From Nocardioides sp. REDSEA-S33_B3 (lineage in GTDB: Bacteria; Actinomycetota; Actinomycetes; Propionibacteriales; Nocardioidaceae), in NCBI GenBank assembly GCA_001627335.1, contig LUPK01000057.1, positions 16,183 to 80,182 of the forward strand: 64,000 bases of DNA, written 5' to 3'. Position numbers and translations under genes: made by a program. Every line of letters begins with the position of its first letter. Position 1 is the stretch's first letter. This document shows, piece after piece, positions 53,697 to 62,483 of the stretch. Under the pieces are notes generated by a model, which did no database searches, was not told the origin of the DNA, and worked only from the letters and a program-made list of their open reading frames with translations.

Positions 53697-55994
53697 ATGA
53701 GCCACCTGCCGCCGCAGCACGTCGTCGACTCCGCCCTGGACTCCCAGTCCCGCCCGGTCCCCTACCCGCGCCCCACGGAGGGTGCCCCGAACGTGCTGAT
53801 GATCGTGCTCGACGACGTCGGCTTCGCGCAGCTCGGGTGCTTCGGCTCGGGCATCTCGACCCCGCGCATCGACGAGGTCGCCGACGGCGGACTGCGCTAC
53901 CAGCGCTTCCACGTGACCGCGGTCTGCTCCTCGACCCGGGCCGCGCTGCTCACCGGTCGCAACCACCACGCGGTCGGCATGGGTGTCACCGAGGAGGCGG
54001 CTCTCGGCTTCCCCGGCTACACCGGCCGCATCCCGCGCAGCGCCGCGACGATGGCGCGGCTGCTCAAGGACACCGGCTACAACACCATGGCGGTCGGCAA
54101 GTGGCACCTGGTGCCGCGCACGGAGACCTCCGCCGCGGGCCCCTTCGACCGGTGGCCGTTGGGCGTCGGCTTCGAGAAGTACTACGGCTTCCTCGGCTCC
54201 GAGACCAGCCAGTGGGCGCCGGAGCTGGTCCGCGACAACCACCACGTCGAGGCGCCGGCGACCCCCGAGGAGGGCTACCACCTCACCGAGGACCTCGTCG
54301 ACGAGACGATCCGGATGATCCAGGACCAGCAGCAGGCGACGACCCGCAAGCCGTTCTTCGCCTACCTGGCCACCGGCGCCGCGCACGCACCGCACCAGGT
54401 CGCCCCGGAGTGGGTCGAGCCCTACCGCGGCGCCTTCGACCACGGCTGGGAGGCCTACCGCGAGGAGGTCTTCGCCCGCCAGGTCGCCGCCGGGGTGGTC
54501 CCCGAGGACACCGTGCTCACCCCTCGCCCGTCGTGGGTGCCGGAGTGGTCGACCCTGTCGGAGGACCAGCAGCGGCTCTACGCCCGCTACATGGAGGTCT
54601 TCGCCGGCTTCATGACCCACACCGACCACCACCTCGGGCGCCTCTTCGACTTCCTCGAGGAGATCGGGGTCGCCGAGGACACCGTGGTGATGATCCTGTC
54701 CGACAACGGCGCGAGCGCCGAGGGCGGACCGACGGGCACCCCCAACGAGGCCGCGGGCTGGGTGGGGCTGCAGGCCGACGAGGAGACCGCCCTCGGCCAG
54801 ATCGAGGACCTCGGCGGGCACGACGCGTCCAACCACTACCCCTGGGGCTGGGCCTGGGCCGGCAACACCCCGCTGCGGCTGTGGAAGCGCTACTCCTGGC
54901 TCGGCGGCGTGCGCGCCCCGCTGGTGCTGCGCTGGCCGGCCGCGGTGCCCGACCCCGGCGCCGTGCGGGGGCAGTTCACCCACGCGGTCGACCTCTTCCC
55001 GACCATCCTCGAGGCGGCCGGGGTCGCCCTGCCCGAGGCGGTGGACGGCGTGAGCCAGCAGCCCGTCGACGGCGCGTCTTTCCTGGCCAGCGTGCGCGAC
55101 GGCGCGGCGGAGGAGCACCGGAGGATGCAGTACTTCGAGATGATGGGCTCGCGCAGCCTCTACCTCGACGGGTGGAAGGCCGTCACCGACCACGTCGCCA
55201 ACCAGTTCGGCGAGCGCGACCACGTCGAGGGCAGCTTCGACCACGCCACGGACCGCTGGTCGCTCTTCGACCTCTCCACCGACTTCTCCGAGCACCGCGA
55301 CCTCGCCGCCGAGCACCCCGAGCTGGTACGCCGGATGGAGGGGCTGTGGTGGGCCGAGGCGGGTCGCAACCAGGTGCTCCCGCTCTTCGAGTTCCCGAAC
55401 TCGATGTTCCACCTGCACCCCGGGGAGTTCCCGCCCCCGCAGGAGGCCACGTACCGACCCGGCGGCTCGCCGGTGATCGAGCCGATGCTCCCGGCGGCCG
55501 GGGCCGGCTTCTCGCTGCGCGCGCACGTCGACGTGCCGGACGGCGGCGCCGAGGGCGTGCTCGCCGCCATCGGGGACTCCCAGGGCGGCTGGGGCCTCTA
55601 CCTCCTCGACGGCCGTCCCACCGCGTGCTTCGCGCTGCTCGACCACACCGACGTCGTGCGGTCGGAGACAGCCGTCCCCGCGGGCAGCCACGTGGTGGGG
55701 CTGGACTTCCGTCCCGCCGACGCCGACGGCCCCCAGCGACTGGACCTCTCCATCGACGAGGAGGTCGTCACGACCGGGCCGGTCCGCGGCACGTTCTTCC
55801 TCCCCCAGCTGTCCTCGGCCGCCGTGGGGCTGACGATCGGCCACGACCGCGGCCTGCCGCTGTGCCCGGACTACGCGACCCCCTTCGCCTTCACCGGCGA
55901 GCTGGACCGCGTGGTCATGCGCAGCGGTGCCGCCGCGACCTTCGAGGTGCCGACCGCGGAGAAGCGGGTCCGGGCCGCCATGTCCGGGGACTGA
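53697..55994 (+). CDS. Arylsulfatase-family sulfatase
   Basis: 765 residues. The N-terminal metal-binding block NVLMIVLDDVGFAQLGCFG and the late LSDNGASAEGG are intact. The formylglycine position is Cys77 in CSSTRAALLTGRN; the canonical modification motif is CxPxR, so here Ser replaces Pro. Other active-site blocks (VGKWHL, TGAAHAPHQ) are normal. A C-terminal beta-rich domain (~residues 590-760) is typical of large bacterial arylsulfatases. No signal peptide is seen, so the enzyme is cytoplasmic and would act after uptake. KstR-like site D lies upstream. Confidence 0.9.
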   Translation: MSHLPPQHVVDSALDSQSRPVPYPRPTEGAPNVLMIVLDDVGFAQLGCFGSGISTPRIDEVADGGLRYQRFHVTAVCSSTRAALLTGRNHHAVGMGVTEEAALGFPGYTGRIPRSAATMARLLKDTGYNTMAVGKWHLVPRTETSAAGPFDRWPLGVGFEKYYGFLGSETSQWAPELVRDNHHVEAPATPEEGYHLTEDLVDETIRMIQDQQQATTRKPFFAYLATGAAHAPHQVAPEWVEPYRGAFDHGWEAYREEVFARQVAAGVVPEDTVLTPRPSWVPEWSTLSEDQQRLYARYMEVFAGFMTHTDHHLGRLFDFLEEIGVAEDTVVMILSDNGASAEGGPTGTPNEAAGWVGLQADEETALGQIEDLGGHDASNHYPWGWAWAGNTPLRLWKRYSWLGGVRAPLVLRWPAAVPDPGAVRGQFTHAVDLFPTILEAAGVALPEAVDGVSQQPVDGASFLASVRDGAAEEHRRMQYFEMMGSRSLYLDGWKAVTDHVANQFGERDHVEGSFDHATDRWSLFDLSTDFSEHRDLAAEHPELVRRMEGLWWAEAGRNQVLPLFEFPNSMFHLHPGEFPPPQEATYRPGGSPVIEPMLPAAGAGFSLRAHVDVPDGGAEGVLAAIGDSQGGWGLYLLDGRPTACFALLDHTDVVRSETAVPAGSHVVGLDFRPADADGPQRLDLSIDEEVVTTGPVRGTFFLPQLSSAAVGLTIGHDRGLPLCPDYATPFAFTGELDRVVMRSGAAATFEVPTAEKRVRAAMSGD

Positions 55995-55999
55995 GGCCG

Positions 56000-56644
56000 G
56001 TGACCTCCGCCCCGACCTCGCCCGGTCGACGCGAGCGGCACAAGCGGACCACCCGCCAGGCGCTGGAGGAGGCCGCGCTCGTGCTCTTCGCGCGCGACGG
56101 CTTCGACGCCACGACCGTGGAGGCGATCGCCGAGCGCGCCGAGGTCTCGCCGCGCACCTTCTTCCGCTACTTCGCGGCCAAGGAGGAGGTCCTCGACATG
56201 GGGTGGGCCGAGCGCCGCGAGCGCCTGGCCCGGCTCGTGCGCGAGGCCCCGGCCGTCGCCGACGACCTCGCCGCCGCGGTGGCAGCACTGGAGGGCATCG
56301 CCGTCGACTTCGAGGCCGAGCGGCACCGGGTCGTGCTGCGCGCGGCCGCCGTCGCGAGCTCCTCGGCGCTGCGCGGGCGCACCGCCGACACCCTCACCGC
56401 CTGGGAAGCCACGCTGGCCGAGGGACTGGCCGCCCGGCGCGGTCTCGACGTGCCCGACGAGGAGGCCGGGGTGGCCGCCGCCGTCGCGGTGGCGCTGTGG
56501 CGCTGGGCGATCCGCCGGTGGGCTGGGTCGGCCGGGTCGGCCGATGCCGCGACGGACCCGGTCGAGCCGCGCGGCGACGCGCCCGTCGGCGTACCCCTGC
56601 GGGAGCTGCTGCGGCGCGCGACCGCCCAGCTGGCCCAGCGCTGA
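56000..56644 (+). CDS. TetR family regulator downstream of the sulfatase
   Basis: 214 residues. The helix-turn-helix spans ~18-62 (TRQALEEAALVLFARDGFDATTVEAIAERAEVSPRTFFRYFAAKEEVL). The GTG start is five bases after the sulfatase stop, so the two are co-transcribed. The dyad TGTCAG-N4-CTGACA in front of the sulfatase is a plausible operator. It does not look like KstR itself; no clear kstR gene is in the window. Confidence 0.9.
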   Translation: MTSAPTSPGRRERHKRTTRQALEEAALVLFARDGFDATTVEAIAERAEVSPRTFFRYFAAKEEVLDMGWAERRERLARLVREAPAVADDLAAAVAALEGIAVDFEAERHRVVLRAAAVASSSALRGRTADTLTAWEATLAEGLAARRGLDVPDEEAGVAAAVAVALWRWAIRRWAGSAGSADAATDPVEPRGDAPVGVPLRELLRRATAQLAQR

Positions 56645-56662
56645 GGTCTGCCCCGCGGCCGG

Positions 56663-58141
56663 TCAGCTGACGGTGGTGATGCCGTTGCAGGTGTACTTCG
56701 TGCTGCCGAGCGGGACGAACTTGCCGCCCTTGACCTGGATCAGCCGGAAGCACTCGCCGGTGCTCTTGGGGCCGACCCGCTGCGGCGCGTGCAGGCCGTT
56801 GGCGGTCCAGTTGTCGGTCTTGCGGATCGCGTCGATCAGGCTCTCCCGGGAGAGGTCGCCACCGAGCTTGGCGGCGGTCTCGACGAAGAGCCGCGCGGCC
56901 GACCAGGAGAAGACCCCGAAGAAGTCCGGGGTGGCGCCGGGCTTCGTCGCCTGCAGCCAGTCGAGGTAGAGCTTGGTCTCCGGGCTGGTCGAGGCCTCCT
57001 CGAAGGGCACGAAGTTCATGTAGATCGTGACCCCCTCGACGTCCTTGCCGCCCTGCTCGAGGAAGCCCGGCTCGTACGCCGTGGGGTCGATCATGAACAC
57101 GTCGGGGTCGTAGCCCTGCTGGGTCATCGCCTGCGCGAGCCGCACGAACTGCGGGATGGCGCCGGTGATCTGGACGTAGCCCACGCCCTCGTCCTTGAGC
57201 TGCTGGACGTAGGGCGCGTAGTTGAACTCCGAGACCTCGATGCCCCGCACGACGGTGAACCGCATGCCGCGCTTGGTCATCGCCTTGGGCTGGAGCTGGC
57301 CGTTCTCGGCGGCGGCGCCGGCGTTGATGTAGAGCGACGCGGCGTTCTGCGCGGCGTCGGGGAAGTTCTTCAGGACGTGGTCGGCGACGACGTTGTTGAC
57401 CTCGCCGGCGATCGTGGACTGCGCACCGAAGCAGGTGGCGCACCGCTGACGCGGACCGGTCACACCGGCCGAGCGCAGGTCCGGCAGCCCGCACTGCTCG
57501 GTGACGGCCGCGCCGCCGGAGTCGAAGGCCGACATCGAGCCGACCATGGCGAAGACGTTCTCGCAGGCGTCGGCGTGGTTGCGCTGGTCGGCCGGGTCGT
57601 CGGTGCGGGAGTCGTAGTTCTTCAGCACCAGGGTGCGACCGCAGATGCCGTCGGGGTTGGACTTGTTGAAGTAGGCGACGAAGGCCTTCGTGGCGTCCTG
57701 CGCCGACTCGAAGAGCCCCGGCACGGGGCCGGAGATGTCGGAGGAGTTGCCGATGGTGATCGTGGTGTCGGTGATGCCGGGGCCGTTCTTGAAGCCGTCG
57801 CACGAGCCCGCCTTCACCGGCGGGCCCTCTGGGCCGGCCTGCGGACCGCCGGAGTCGTCGCCCTGCGGAGCGGAGCCGGTGTCGCCGCCGGAGCTGGAGT
57901 CGGTGCCCGAGCCGGTGTCCGTGGTGGTGCCCGTGCCGGAGCCGGTGTCCCCGGAGGTCACCGTCCCGTCCTCGCCGACGGCGACCGGCTGGCCGTCGGC
58001 CCCGACGACCACGCCGCCGGTGCCGGTGGTGCCGCCCGCGGCGACCACGTCACCCGGGGCGAGCTGGGAGCCGCAGGCGCTGAGCAGCAGCACGGTGAGC
58101 GCGACGGAGGCCGTCGCGAGCCGGGAACGGGACCGGGACAC
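56663..58141 (-). CDS. ABC substrate-binding lipoprotein 2 (paralogue of 1)
   Basis: 492 residues. The lipobox is LLSAC (Cys23), followed by a Gly/Thr/Ser/Asp tether (24-113) of different sequence from paralogue 1, then a LivK-like domain sharing long identical blocks with it (ISGPVPGLFESAQDA, NYDSRTD, GSMSAFDSGGA, FNYAPYVQ). All eight non-lipid cysteines are conserved. No permease or ATPase genes accompany it, so it probably feeds the same fused permease. KstR-like site E lies 65 bp upstream. The lone gene next to the sulfatase-TetR pair suggests duplication followed by specialisation. Confidence 0.92.
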   Translation of the reverse strand: MSRSRSRLATASVALTVLLLSACGSQLAPGDVVAAGGTTGTGGVVVGADGQPVAVGEDGTVTSGDTGSGTGTTTDTGSGTDSSSGGDTGSAPQGDDSGGPQAGPEGPPVKAGSCDGFKNGPGITDTTITIGNSSDISGPVPGLFESAQDATKAFVAYFNKSNPDGICGRTLVLKNYDSRTDDPADQRNHADACENVFAMVGSMSAFDSGGAAVTEQCGLPDLRSAGVTGPRQRCATCFGAQSTIAGEVNNVVADHVLKNFPDAAQNAASLYINAGAAAENGQLQPKAMTKRGMRFTVVRGIEVSEFNYAPYVQQLKDEGVGYVQITGAIPQFVRLAQAMTQQGYDPDVFMIDPTAYEPGFLEQGGKDVEGVTIYMNFVPFEEASTSPETKLYLDWLQATKPGATPDFFGVFSWSAARLFVETAAKLGGDLSRESLIDAIRKTDNWTANGLHAPQRVGPKSTGECFRLIQVKGGKFVPLGSTKYTCNGITTVS

Positions 58142-58205
58142 CGGACCTCCTCGTGGACGCGTTACCCCCTCAACGACCCACGGGGGGCGAGGTGACGCAG
58201 GTCAC

Positions 58206-58219
58206 GAGAACAAGTTCTA
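58206..58219. promoter_or_regulatory. KstR-like operator E (substrate-binding protein 2)
   Basis: GAGAAC-AA-GTTCTA: one base off TNNAACNNGTTNNA at the outermost position, 65 bp before the lipoprotein start. Confidence 0.55.
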
Positions 58220-58235
58220 GTTACGTTCCCACCCC

Positions 58236-58309
58236 GCCGAACCGGCTTACTGATGCGCCGGCTCGGCAGGACAGGCACGTCGAACCGGCGTATTGATGCG
58301 CCGGCTCGC
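58236..58309. repeat. Two REP-like AACCGGC hairpins
   Basis: Units at 58236-58265 and 58280-58309 share the core CGAACCGGC-N9-GCGCCGGCTCG with the units at 20716-20782. They lie between the stop of the metallophosphoesterase and the promoter of lipoprotein 2. Confidence 0.75.
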
Positions 58310-58311
58310 CG

Positions 58312-59976
58312 TCAGTCGATGTCGTCGCCGGGATCGGCCGGGCCGCCGGAGCGCGACGGGCCGGTCGCCGGGCCCGAGTCGGGGGCGCGGGTCGGCGTCG
58401 GGAGCTCTGTGTCGGCACCCGGCTCCTCGGGCCGCGTCAGCTCGACGTACTCCCCGACGTCCCAGCGGCCGTTGGTCTGCAGGAACACCCCCTGCAGGCC
58501 GACCGGTCGCCCGTCGGCGTACGTGACCAGGGTGACCTGGGCCTCGCGGCGCGGCTTGCTGCCCAGCGCGAAGGCGTACGCCGCGCCGCCGGTGGTGCCC
58601 ATCGTGTAGCGGTAGCCCACCTGCCCGTCGGGTCCGGTGATCGCCTCCGGGCCGTCCTCGACGTGCAGGTGCCCGCCGATCACGAGGTCGGCGCAGCCAC
58701 GGGTGAGCGTCTCGGTCGCGAGGTTCACGTCGTGGACCAGGACGGTGCCGACCGGCTCGCCGTCCGCCGCGGCCTCGCAGGCGACGTCGGCGAGCCTGCC
58801 GCCGACCTCCTCGAAGGACAGCCCGGTCTCGTCGCGCCAGCTGCCCAGGCCGCTGGAGCGAGGGTCGGCCACGCCCAGCAGCGTGCTGCCGCCGGGGCCG
58901 TCGACGACCTCGCCGTCGAGCATCGTCCACCCGTGCTCGGCGAGGTAGTCGGCCACGAAGTCGCCGTTGTCGTGGTTGCCGGCGACGCCGAAGCGGTCGT
59001 AGCCCTCGAAGGCGGCGCTCACCGAGTCCAGCGAGAAGGCCTCCCAGGTGGAGCCGGTCGAGGTGTCGTCGCCGCCGTCGTAGACGGCGGTCGCGCCCAC
59101 CCGGTCACCGACCGCGCGGGCGACGCGGTCCATGCCGATGTTGTCGTGACGGTCGGACACGAACACGACGGTCGTCTCGCCCTCCTCGGGCATCCGCAGG
59201 TCGAGGTCACCGGCCTCCTCGGCGGCGTCGGCGTAGAAGCCGCGGGACTTCTCGTAGGTGTTGACCGCGCTCTCGACCAGGCGTCGGGTCTGGTTGGTCG
59301 TGACGTCGCCCCGCACCTCGACCCCGCTGAGCTCCGCGGGGACCGGCACGTCGTCGCCGAGGAACTGCTCGAGCGTGACCCAGCTCCGGGCGTCGTCGAC
59401 CCGTTCGACGTCGGGCGTCCACGGCTGCCACCACGCGACGCCGACCGCCACGCCCGCGGTCATCGCGAGGGCGCCGCGCCGGCTCGGCAGGGCGCGCAGC
59501 AGCTCGCGACGCCGGCGCGGACCCACCAGCACCCACACCAGGACGGGTACGGCGCCGGCCGCGGCGCCCCGGAGGGCGGCCTGGGTCGCCATGTCGGTCA
59601 CGGCCTCGCGCACGCGCGCCTGGGCGCCCTCGGGGCTCGACGCGATCACGGCGTAGCGGTCCACGAGCTCGGGGGTGCTGCGGGCGTCGGTCTTGCCGAG
59701 CGTGATGTCGACGCCCAGCGGGGCGCCGGAGTCGATGCGCAGGTCGGGCAGCACCGGCCCCGTGCGCACCACGACGTGCCGGTCCAGCGTCGGCCGGACG
59801 ACCGCGTCGTGGCTGGCCAGCGTCAGCTCGCGCGACGAGCCGAGGAAGAGCGTCAGCCCGGCCAGGACCGCCAGCCCCGCCCAGGCACCGAGCAGCGCCA
59901 GGCCGTGCAGCCCGCGACCGGTGTGGTGCCAGAGCGTGCGTGGGGGGCGGTCCGCCCCGGGGTCGGCGGCGGTCAT
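58312..59976 (-). CDS. Membrane metallophosphoesterase
   Basis: 554 residues. Two or three N-terminal helices (GLHGLALLGAWAGLAVLAGLTLF, AAGAVPVLVWVLVG, ALAMTAGVAVGVAWW) anchor a C-terminal calcineurin-like phosphoesterase domain facing outside: VFVSDRHDNIGM (DxH), YDGGDDT, GVAGNHDNGDF, VLVHDVN and VIGGHLHVED. The tail is Pro/Ser-rich. Related proteins are called UDP-2,3-diacylglucosamine-like or generic membrane phosphoesterases; the substrate is unknown. The ATG at 59976 lies five bases from the rlmB stop, implying an operon. Confidence 0.87.
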   Translation of the reverse strand: MTAADPGADRPPRTLWHHTGRGLHGLALLGAWAGLAVLAGLTLFLGSSRELTLASHDAVVRPTLDRHVVVRTGPVLPDLRIDSGAPLGVDITLGKTDARSTPELVDRYAVIASSPEGAQARVREAVTDMATQAALRGAAAGAVPVLVWVLVGPRRRRELLRALPSRRGALAMTAGVAVGVAWWQPWTPDVERVDDARSWVTLEQFLGDDVPVPAELSGVEVRGDVTTNQTRRLVESAVNTYEKSRGFYADAAEEAGDLDLRMPEEGETTVVFVSDRHDNIGMDRVARAVGDRVGATAVYDGGDDTSTGSTWEAFSLDSVSAAFEGYDRFGVAGNHDNGDFVADYLAEHGWTMLDGEVVDGPGGSTLLGVADPRSSGLGSWRDETGLSFEEVGGRLADVACEAAADGEPVGTVLVHDVNLATETLTRGCADLVIGGHLHVEDGPEAITGPDGQVGYRYTMGTTGGAAYAFALGSKPRREAQVTLVTYADGRPVGLQGVFLQTNGRWDVGEYVELTRPEEPGADTELPTPTRAPDSGPATGPSRSGGPADPGDDID

Positions 59977-59980
59977 CCGG

Positions 59981-60922
59981 TCAGTCCCGGGCCCTCGCCA
60001 CGGCGTACAGAGCGACGCCGCAGGCGACACCGGCGTTGAGCGACTCCACGGAGTTGACCATCGGGATCGAGACGAGCATGTCGCAGGTCTCCGCGACCAG
60101 GCGGGAGAGCCCGTCGCCCTCGGAGCCGACGACCAGCACGAGCGGCCCGTCGGCGAGGTCCATCGCGGGCAGCTCGACGTCACCGTCGGCGGCCAGGCCG
60201 ACGACCATGCAGCCGGCGTCCTGGTAGGCCTTGAGCTGGCGGGTCAGGTTGACCGTCTGGGCGACCGGGATGCGCGCGGCCGCACCGGCGCTGGTCTTCC
60301 ACGCGGCGGCGGTCATGCCCGCGGCCCGACGCTCGGGGATCACGACGCCGTGGGCGCCGAACGCGGCGGCGCTGCGGACCGCGGCGCCGAGGTTGCGGGG
60401 GTCGGTGACGGAGTCGAGAACGACGATCAGCGGCTTCTCGCGCTGCTCGGCGGCGAGGGTCAGCAGGTCGTCGGGGTGGGCGTACTCGTAGGCCGGGATG
60501 CGCGCCGCGATGCCCTGGTGGACCGCACCGTTGGTGAGCCGGTCGAGCTCGTAGCGGCTCACCTCGAGCAGGCTGACCCCGCCGTCCGCGGCGAGCTGGA
60601 AGGCCTCGCGCAGCCGGTTGTCGCGCTCGGTGCCCTCCGCGACGTAGAGCGCGTTGACCGGCACGCCCTCGCGCAGCGCGTCGACGACCGGGTTGCGCCC
60701 GGCGATCCACTCGTTGTCGTTGGTCTTCTTGCGGGGGCGCTGGCCCTGGGCCCTCTCGGCGCGCTTCGCGGCCTTGTGGGCGGCGTGGTACGGGCGGTCC
60801 TTGGCCTTCGGGGTCGGCCCCTTGCCCTCGAGCCCGCGGCGCACGCGCCCACCGGACCCGGCGGTCGGGTTGCCCTTCCCCGTCTTCTTGATCGCGCCCT
60901 TGCGCTGTGAGTTTCCAGCCAC
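59981..60922 (-). CDS. rlmB: 23S rRNA (guanosine-2'-O)-methyltransferase RlmB (SpoU/TrmH family)
   Basis: 313 residues. A basic, low-complexity N-terminus of ~70 residues precedes the substrate-binding domain (WIAGRNPVVDALREGVPV) and the SPOUT knot (LDSVTDPRNLGAAVRSAAAFG, LVVGSEGDGLSRL, IPMVNSVESLNAGVACGVALY). The three motifs with Asn, Glu and Ser are intact. The GTG at 60922 gives the long basic extension common in actinobacteria. Forms a chain with cysS upstream. Confidence 0.95.
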   Translation of the reverse strand: MAGNSQRKGAIKKTGKGNPTAGSGGRVRRGLEGKGPTPKAKDRPYHAAHKAAKRAERAQGQRPRKKTNDNEWIAGRNPVVDALREGVPVNALYVAEGTERDNRLREAFQLAADGGVSLLEVSRYELDRLTNGAVHQGIAARIPAYEYAHPDDLLTLAAEQREKPLIVVLDSVTDPRNLGAAVRSAAAFGAHGVVIPERRAAGMTAAAWKTSAGAAARIPVAQTVNLTRQLKAYQDAGCMVVGLAADGDVELPAMDLADGPLVLVVGSEGDGLSRLVAETCDMLVSIPMVNSVESLNAGVACGVALYAVARARD

Positions 60923-60936
60923 GTCAGTGTCCTATC

Positions 60937-60990
60937 CGGTGGTCGAGCAGCGAGGAGCGCCAGCGACGAGCGGGCGTCGAGACCGCCATC
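60937..60990. repeat. Dispersed GGTCGAG repeat, long form
   Basis: GGTGGTCGAGCAGCGAGGA ... GGGCGTCGAGACCGCC between cysS and rlmB; it reaches the last codon of cysS. Almost the same sequence as 40739-40796. Confidence 0.8.
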
Positions 60991-62368
60991 AGGCGAGGCT
61001 CCACTTCTGTCCGTCGGGGGTGTCGGTGATCTCCACGCCGGCCTCCTTGAGGCGGTCGCGGATGGCGTCGGAGGTGGCGAAGTCCTTCTCCGCCCGGGCC
61101 GTGGCCCGCTGCTCCAGCAGCCCGGAGACGAGGGCGTCGACGACGGCGCTCATCCGGTCGTCGCCACCACCGGTGGGACCCCAGGCGGGATCGGCGGGGT
61201 CGAGACCGAGCACGGCGAGCATGGCGCGGACGGCCGCCGCGTGCCCGGTCGGGTCGGTGGCCTTGTTGCCCTCGCGGACGGTGTCGAACAACACGGCCAT
61301 CGCGGCCGGGGTCCCGAGGTCGTCGTCCATCGCGGCGGCGAAGGCGTCGGGCACCTCGCCGGGCTCGACGGCCCCCGCCCGCTCCAGGAACGCCTCGATG
61401 CGCTGGAAGCCGGTCGCGGCCTCCTCGAGGGAGTCGAAGCTGAACTCGACGTGGCTGCGGTAGTGCGCGGCGACGAGGTAGTAGCGCAGCTCGATGCCGC
61501 GGAACCGCTCGAGCACCGAGGGGATCAGCAGGCTGTTGCCGAGGCTCTTGGACATCTTCTCGCCGGCGGTGGTGATCCAGGCGTTGTGCATCCAGTACGA
61601 CGCGAAGCCATGCCCCGCGGCACGCGACTGGGCCAGCTCGTTCTCGTGGTGGGGGAAACGCAGGTCGACGCCGCCGCCGTGGATGTCGAAGGCCTGGCCG
61701 AGGTACTTGCCGGCCATCGCGGAGCACTCGATGTGCCAGCCGGGGCGACCCGGGCCCCACGGGCTCGGCCACGCGGCGGTCTCCGGCTCGGTCGCCTTCT
61801 TCCACCCCTTCCAGAGGGCGAAGTCACGCGGGTCGCGTTTGCCTCGGGGGTCGGCGTCCTCGGCCGCCTCCATGTCGTCGATGCGCTGGTGGGTCAGCTC
61901 CCCGTAGGAGGGCCAGCTCCGCACGTCGAAGTAGACGTCGCCGGAGCCGTCCTCGGCGGCGTACGCGTGGCCCTTCGCGATGAGGTGCTCGATCAGCTCG
62001 AGCATCTCCGGGACGTGCCCGGTGGCGGCCGGCTCGTAGGTCGGCGGGAGGACGTTGAGCGCGGCGTAGGCCGCATCCAGCTCGCGCTTCATGTCGTAGG
62101 CGAGGTTGTACCAGGGGCGGCCCTGCGCGGCGGCCTTGGTCAGGATCTTGTCGTCGATGTCGGTGACGTTGCGGATGAACGACACCTCGAGGCCGCGGTG
62201 GGTCAGCCAGCGCCGCAGCACGTCGAAGTTGACGGCGCTGCGCACGTGGCCGACGTGCGGCTCGGACTGCACGGTGAGACCGCAGACGTAGACACCGGCC
62301 TTCCCCTCCTCGAGGGGTGCGAAGTCACGGACCTCGCGGGTCGCGGTGTCGTACAGCCGGATGCTCAC
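60989..62368 (-). CDS. cysS: Cysteinyl-tRNA synthetase
   Basis: Class I aminoacyl-tRNA synthetase, 459 residues. The zinc ligand and HIGH-like region are [19 protein letters not shown], zinc ligands continue in [11 protein letters not shown] and [14 protein letters not shown], and the KMSKS loop is [10 protein letters not shown]. The C-terminal domain ([19 protein letters not shown]) is normal. The GTG at 62368 starts [15 protein letters not shown], as in relatives; upstream in-frame codons lack homology. Confidence 0.97.
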   Translation of the reverse strand: MSIRLYDTATREVRDFAPLEEGKAGVYVCGLTVQSEPHVGHVRSAVNFDVLRRWLTHRGLEVSFIRNVTDIDDKILTKAAAQGRPWYNLAYDMKRELDAAYAALNVLPPTYEPAATGHVPEMLELIEHLIAKGHAYAAEDGSGDVYFDVRSWPSYGELTHQRIDDMEAAEDADPRGKRDPRDFALWKGWKKATEPETAAWPSPWGPGRPGWHIECSAMAGKYLGQAFDIHGGGVDLRFPHHENELAQSRAAGHGFASYWMHNAWITTAGEKMSKSLGNSLLIPSVLERFRGIELRYYLVAAHYRSHVEFSFDSLEEAATGFQRIEAFLERAGAVEPGEVPDAFAAAMDDDLGTPAAMAVLFDTVREGNKATDPTGHAAAVRAMLAVLGLDPADPAWGPTGGGDDRMSAVVDALVSGLLEQRATARAEKDFATSDAIRDRLKEAGVEITDTPDGQKWSLA

Positions 62369-62483
62369 CCCTCCATCGTAGGGACGCGCGGCGCACGGGG
62401 CCGAACCCGCGCGTGCGTGACGTGCGTGGCGCCCTCCCGCTCGACCTGTGACTGGTGTGACGGGAGTGACGTACCCTCGTGCG

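Noticed and set aside
56000..56644. This TetR as KstR itself
   Set aside because: Its N-terminus and length do not resemble KstR as I remember it, and the nearest dyad (TGTCAG-N4-CTGACA) differs from the KstR site.
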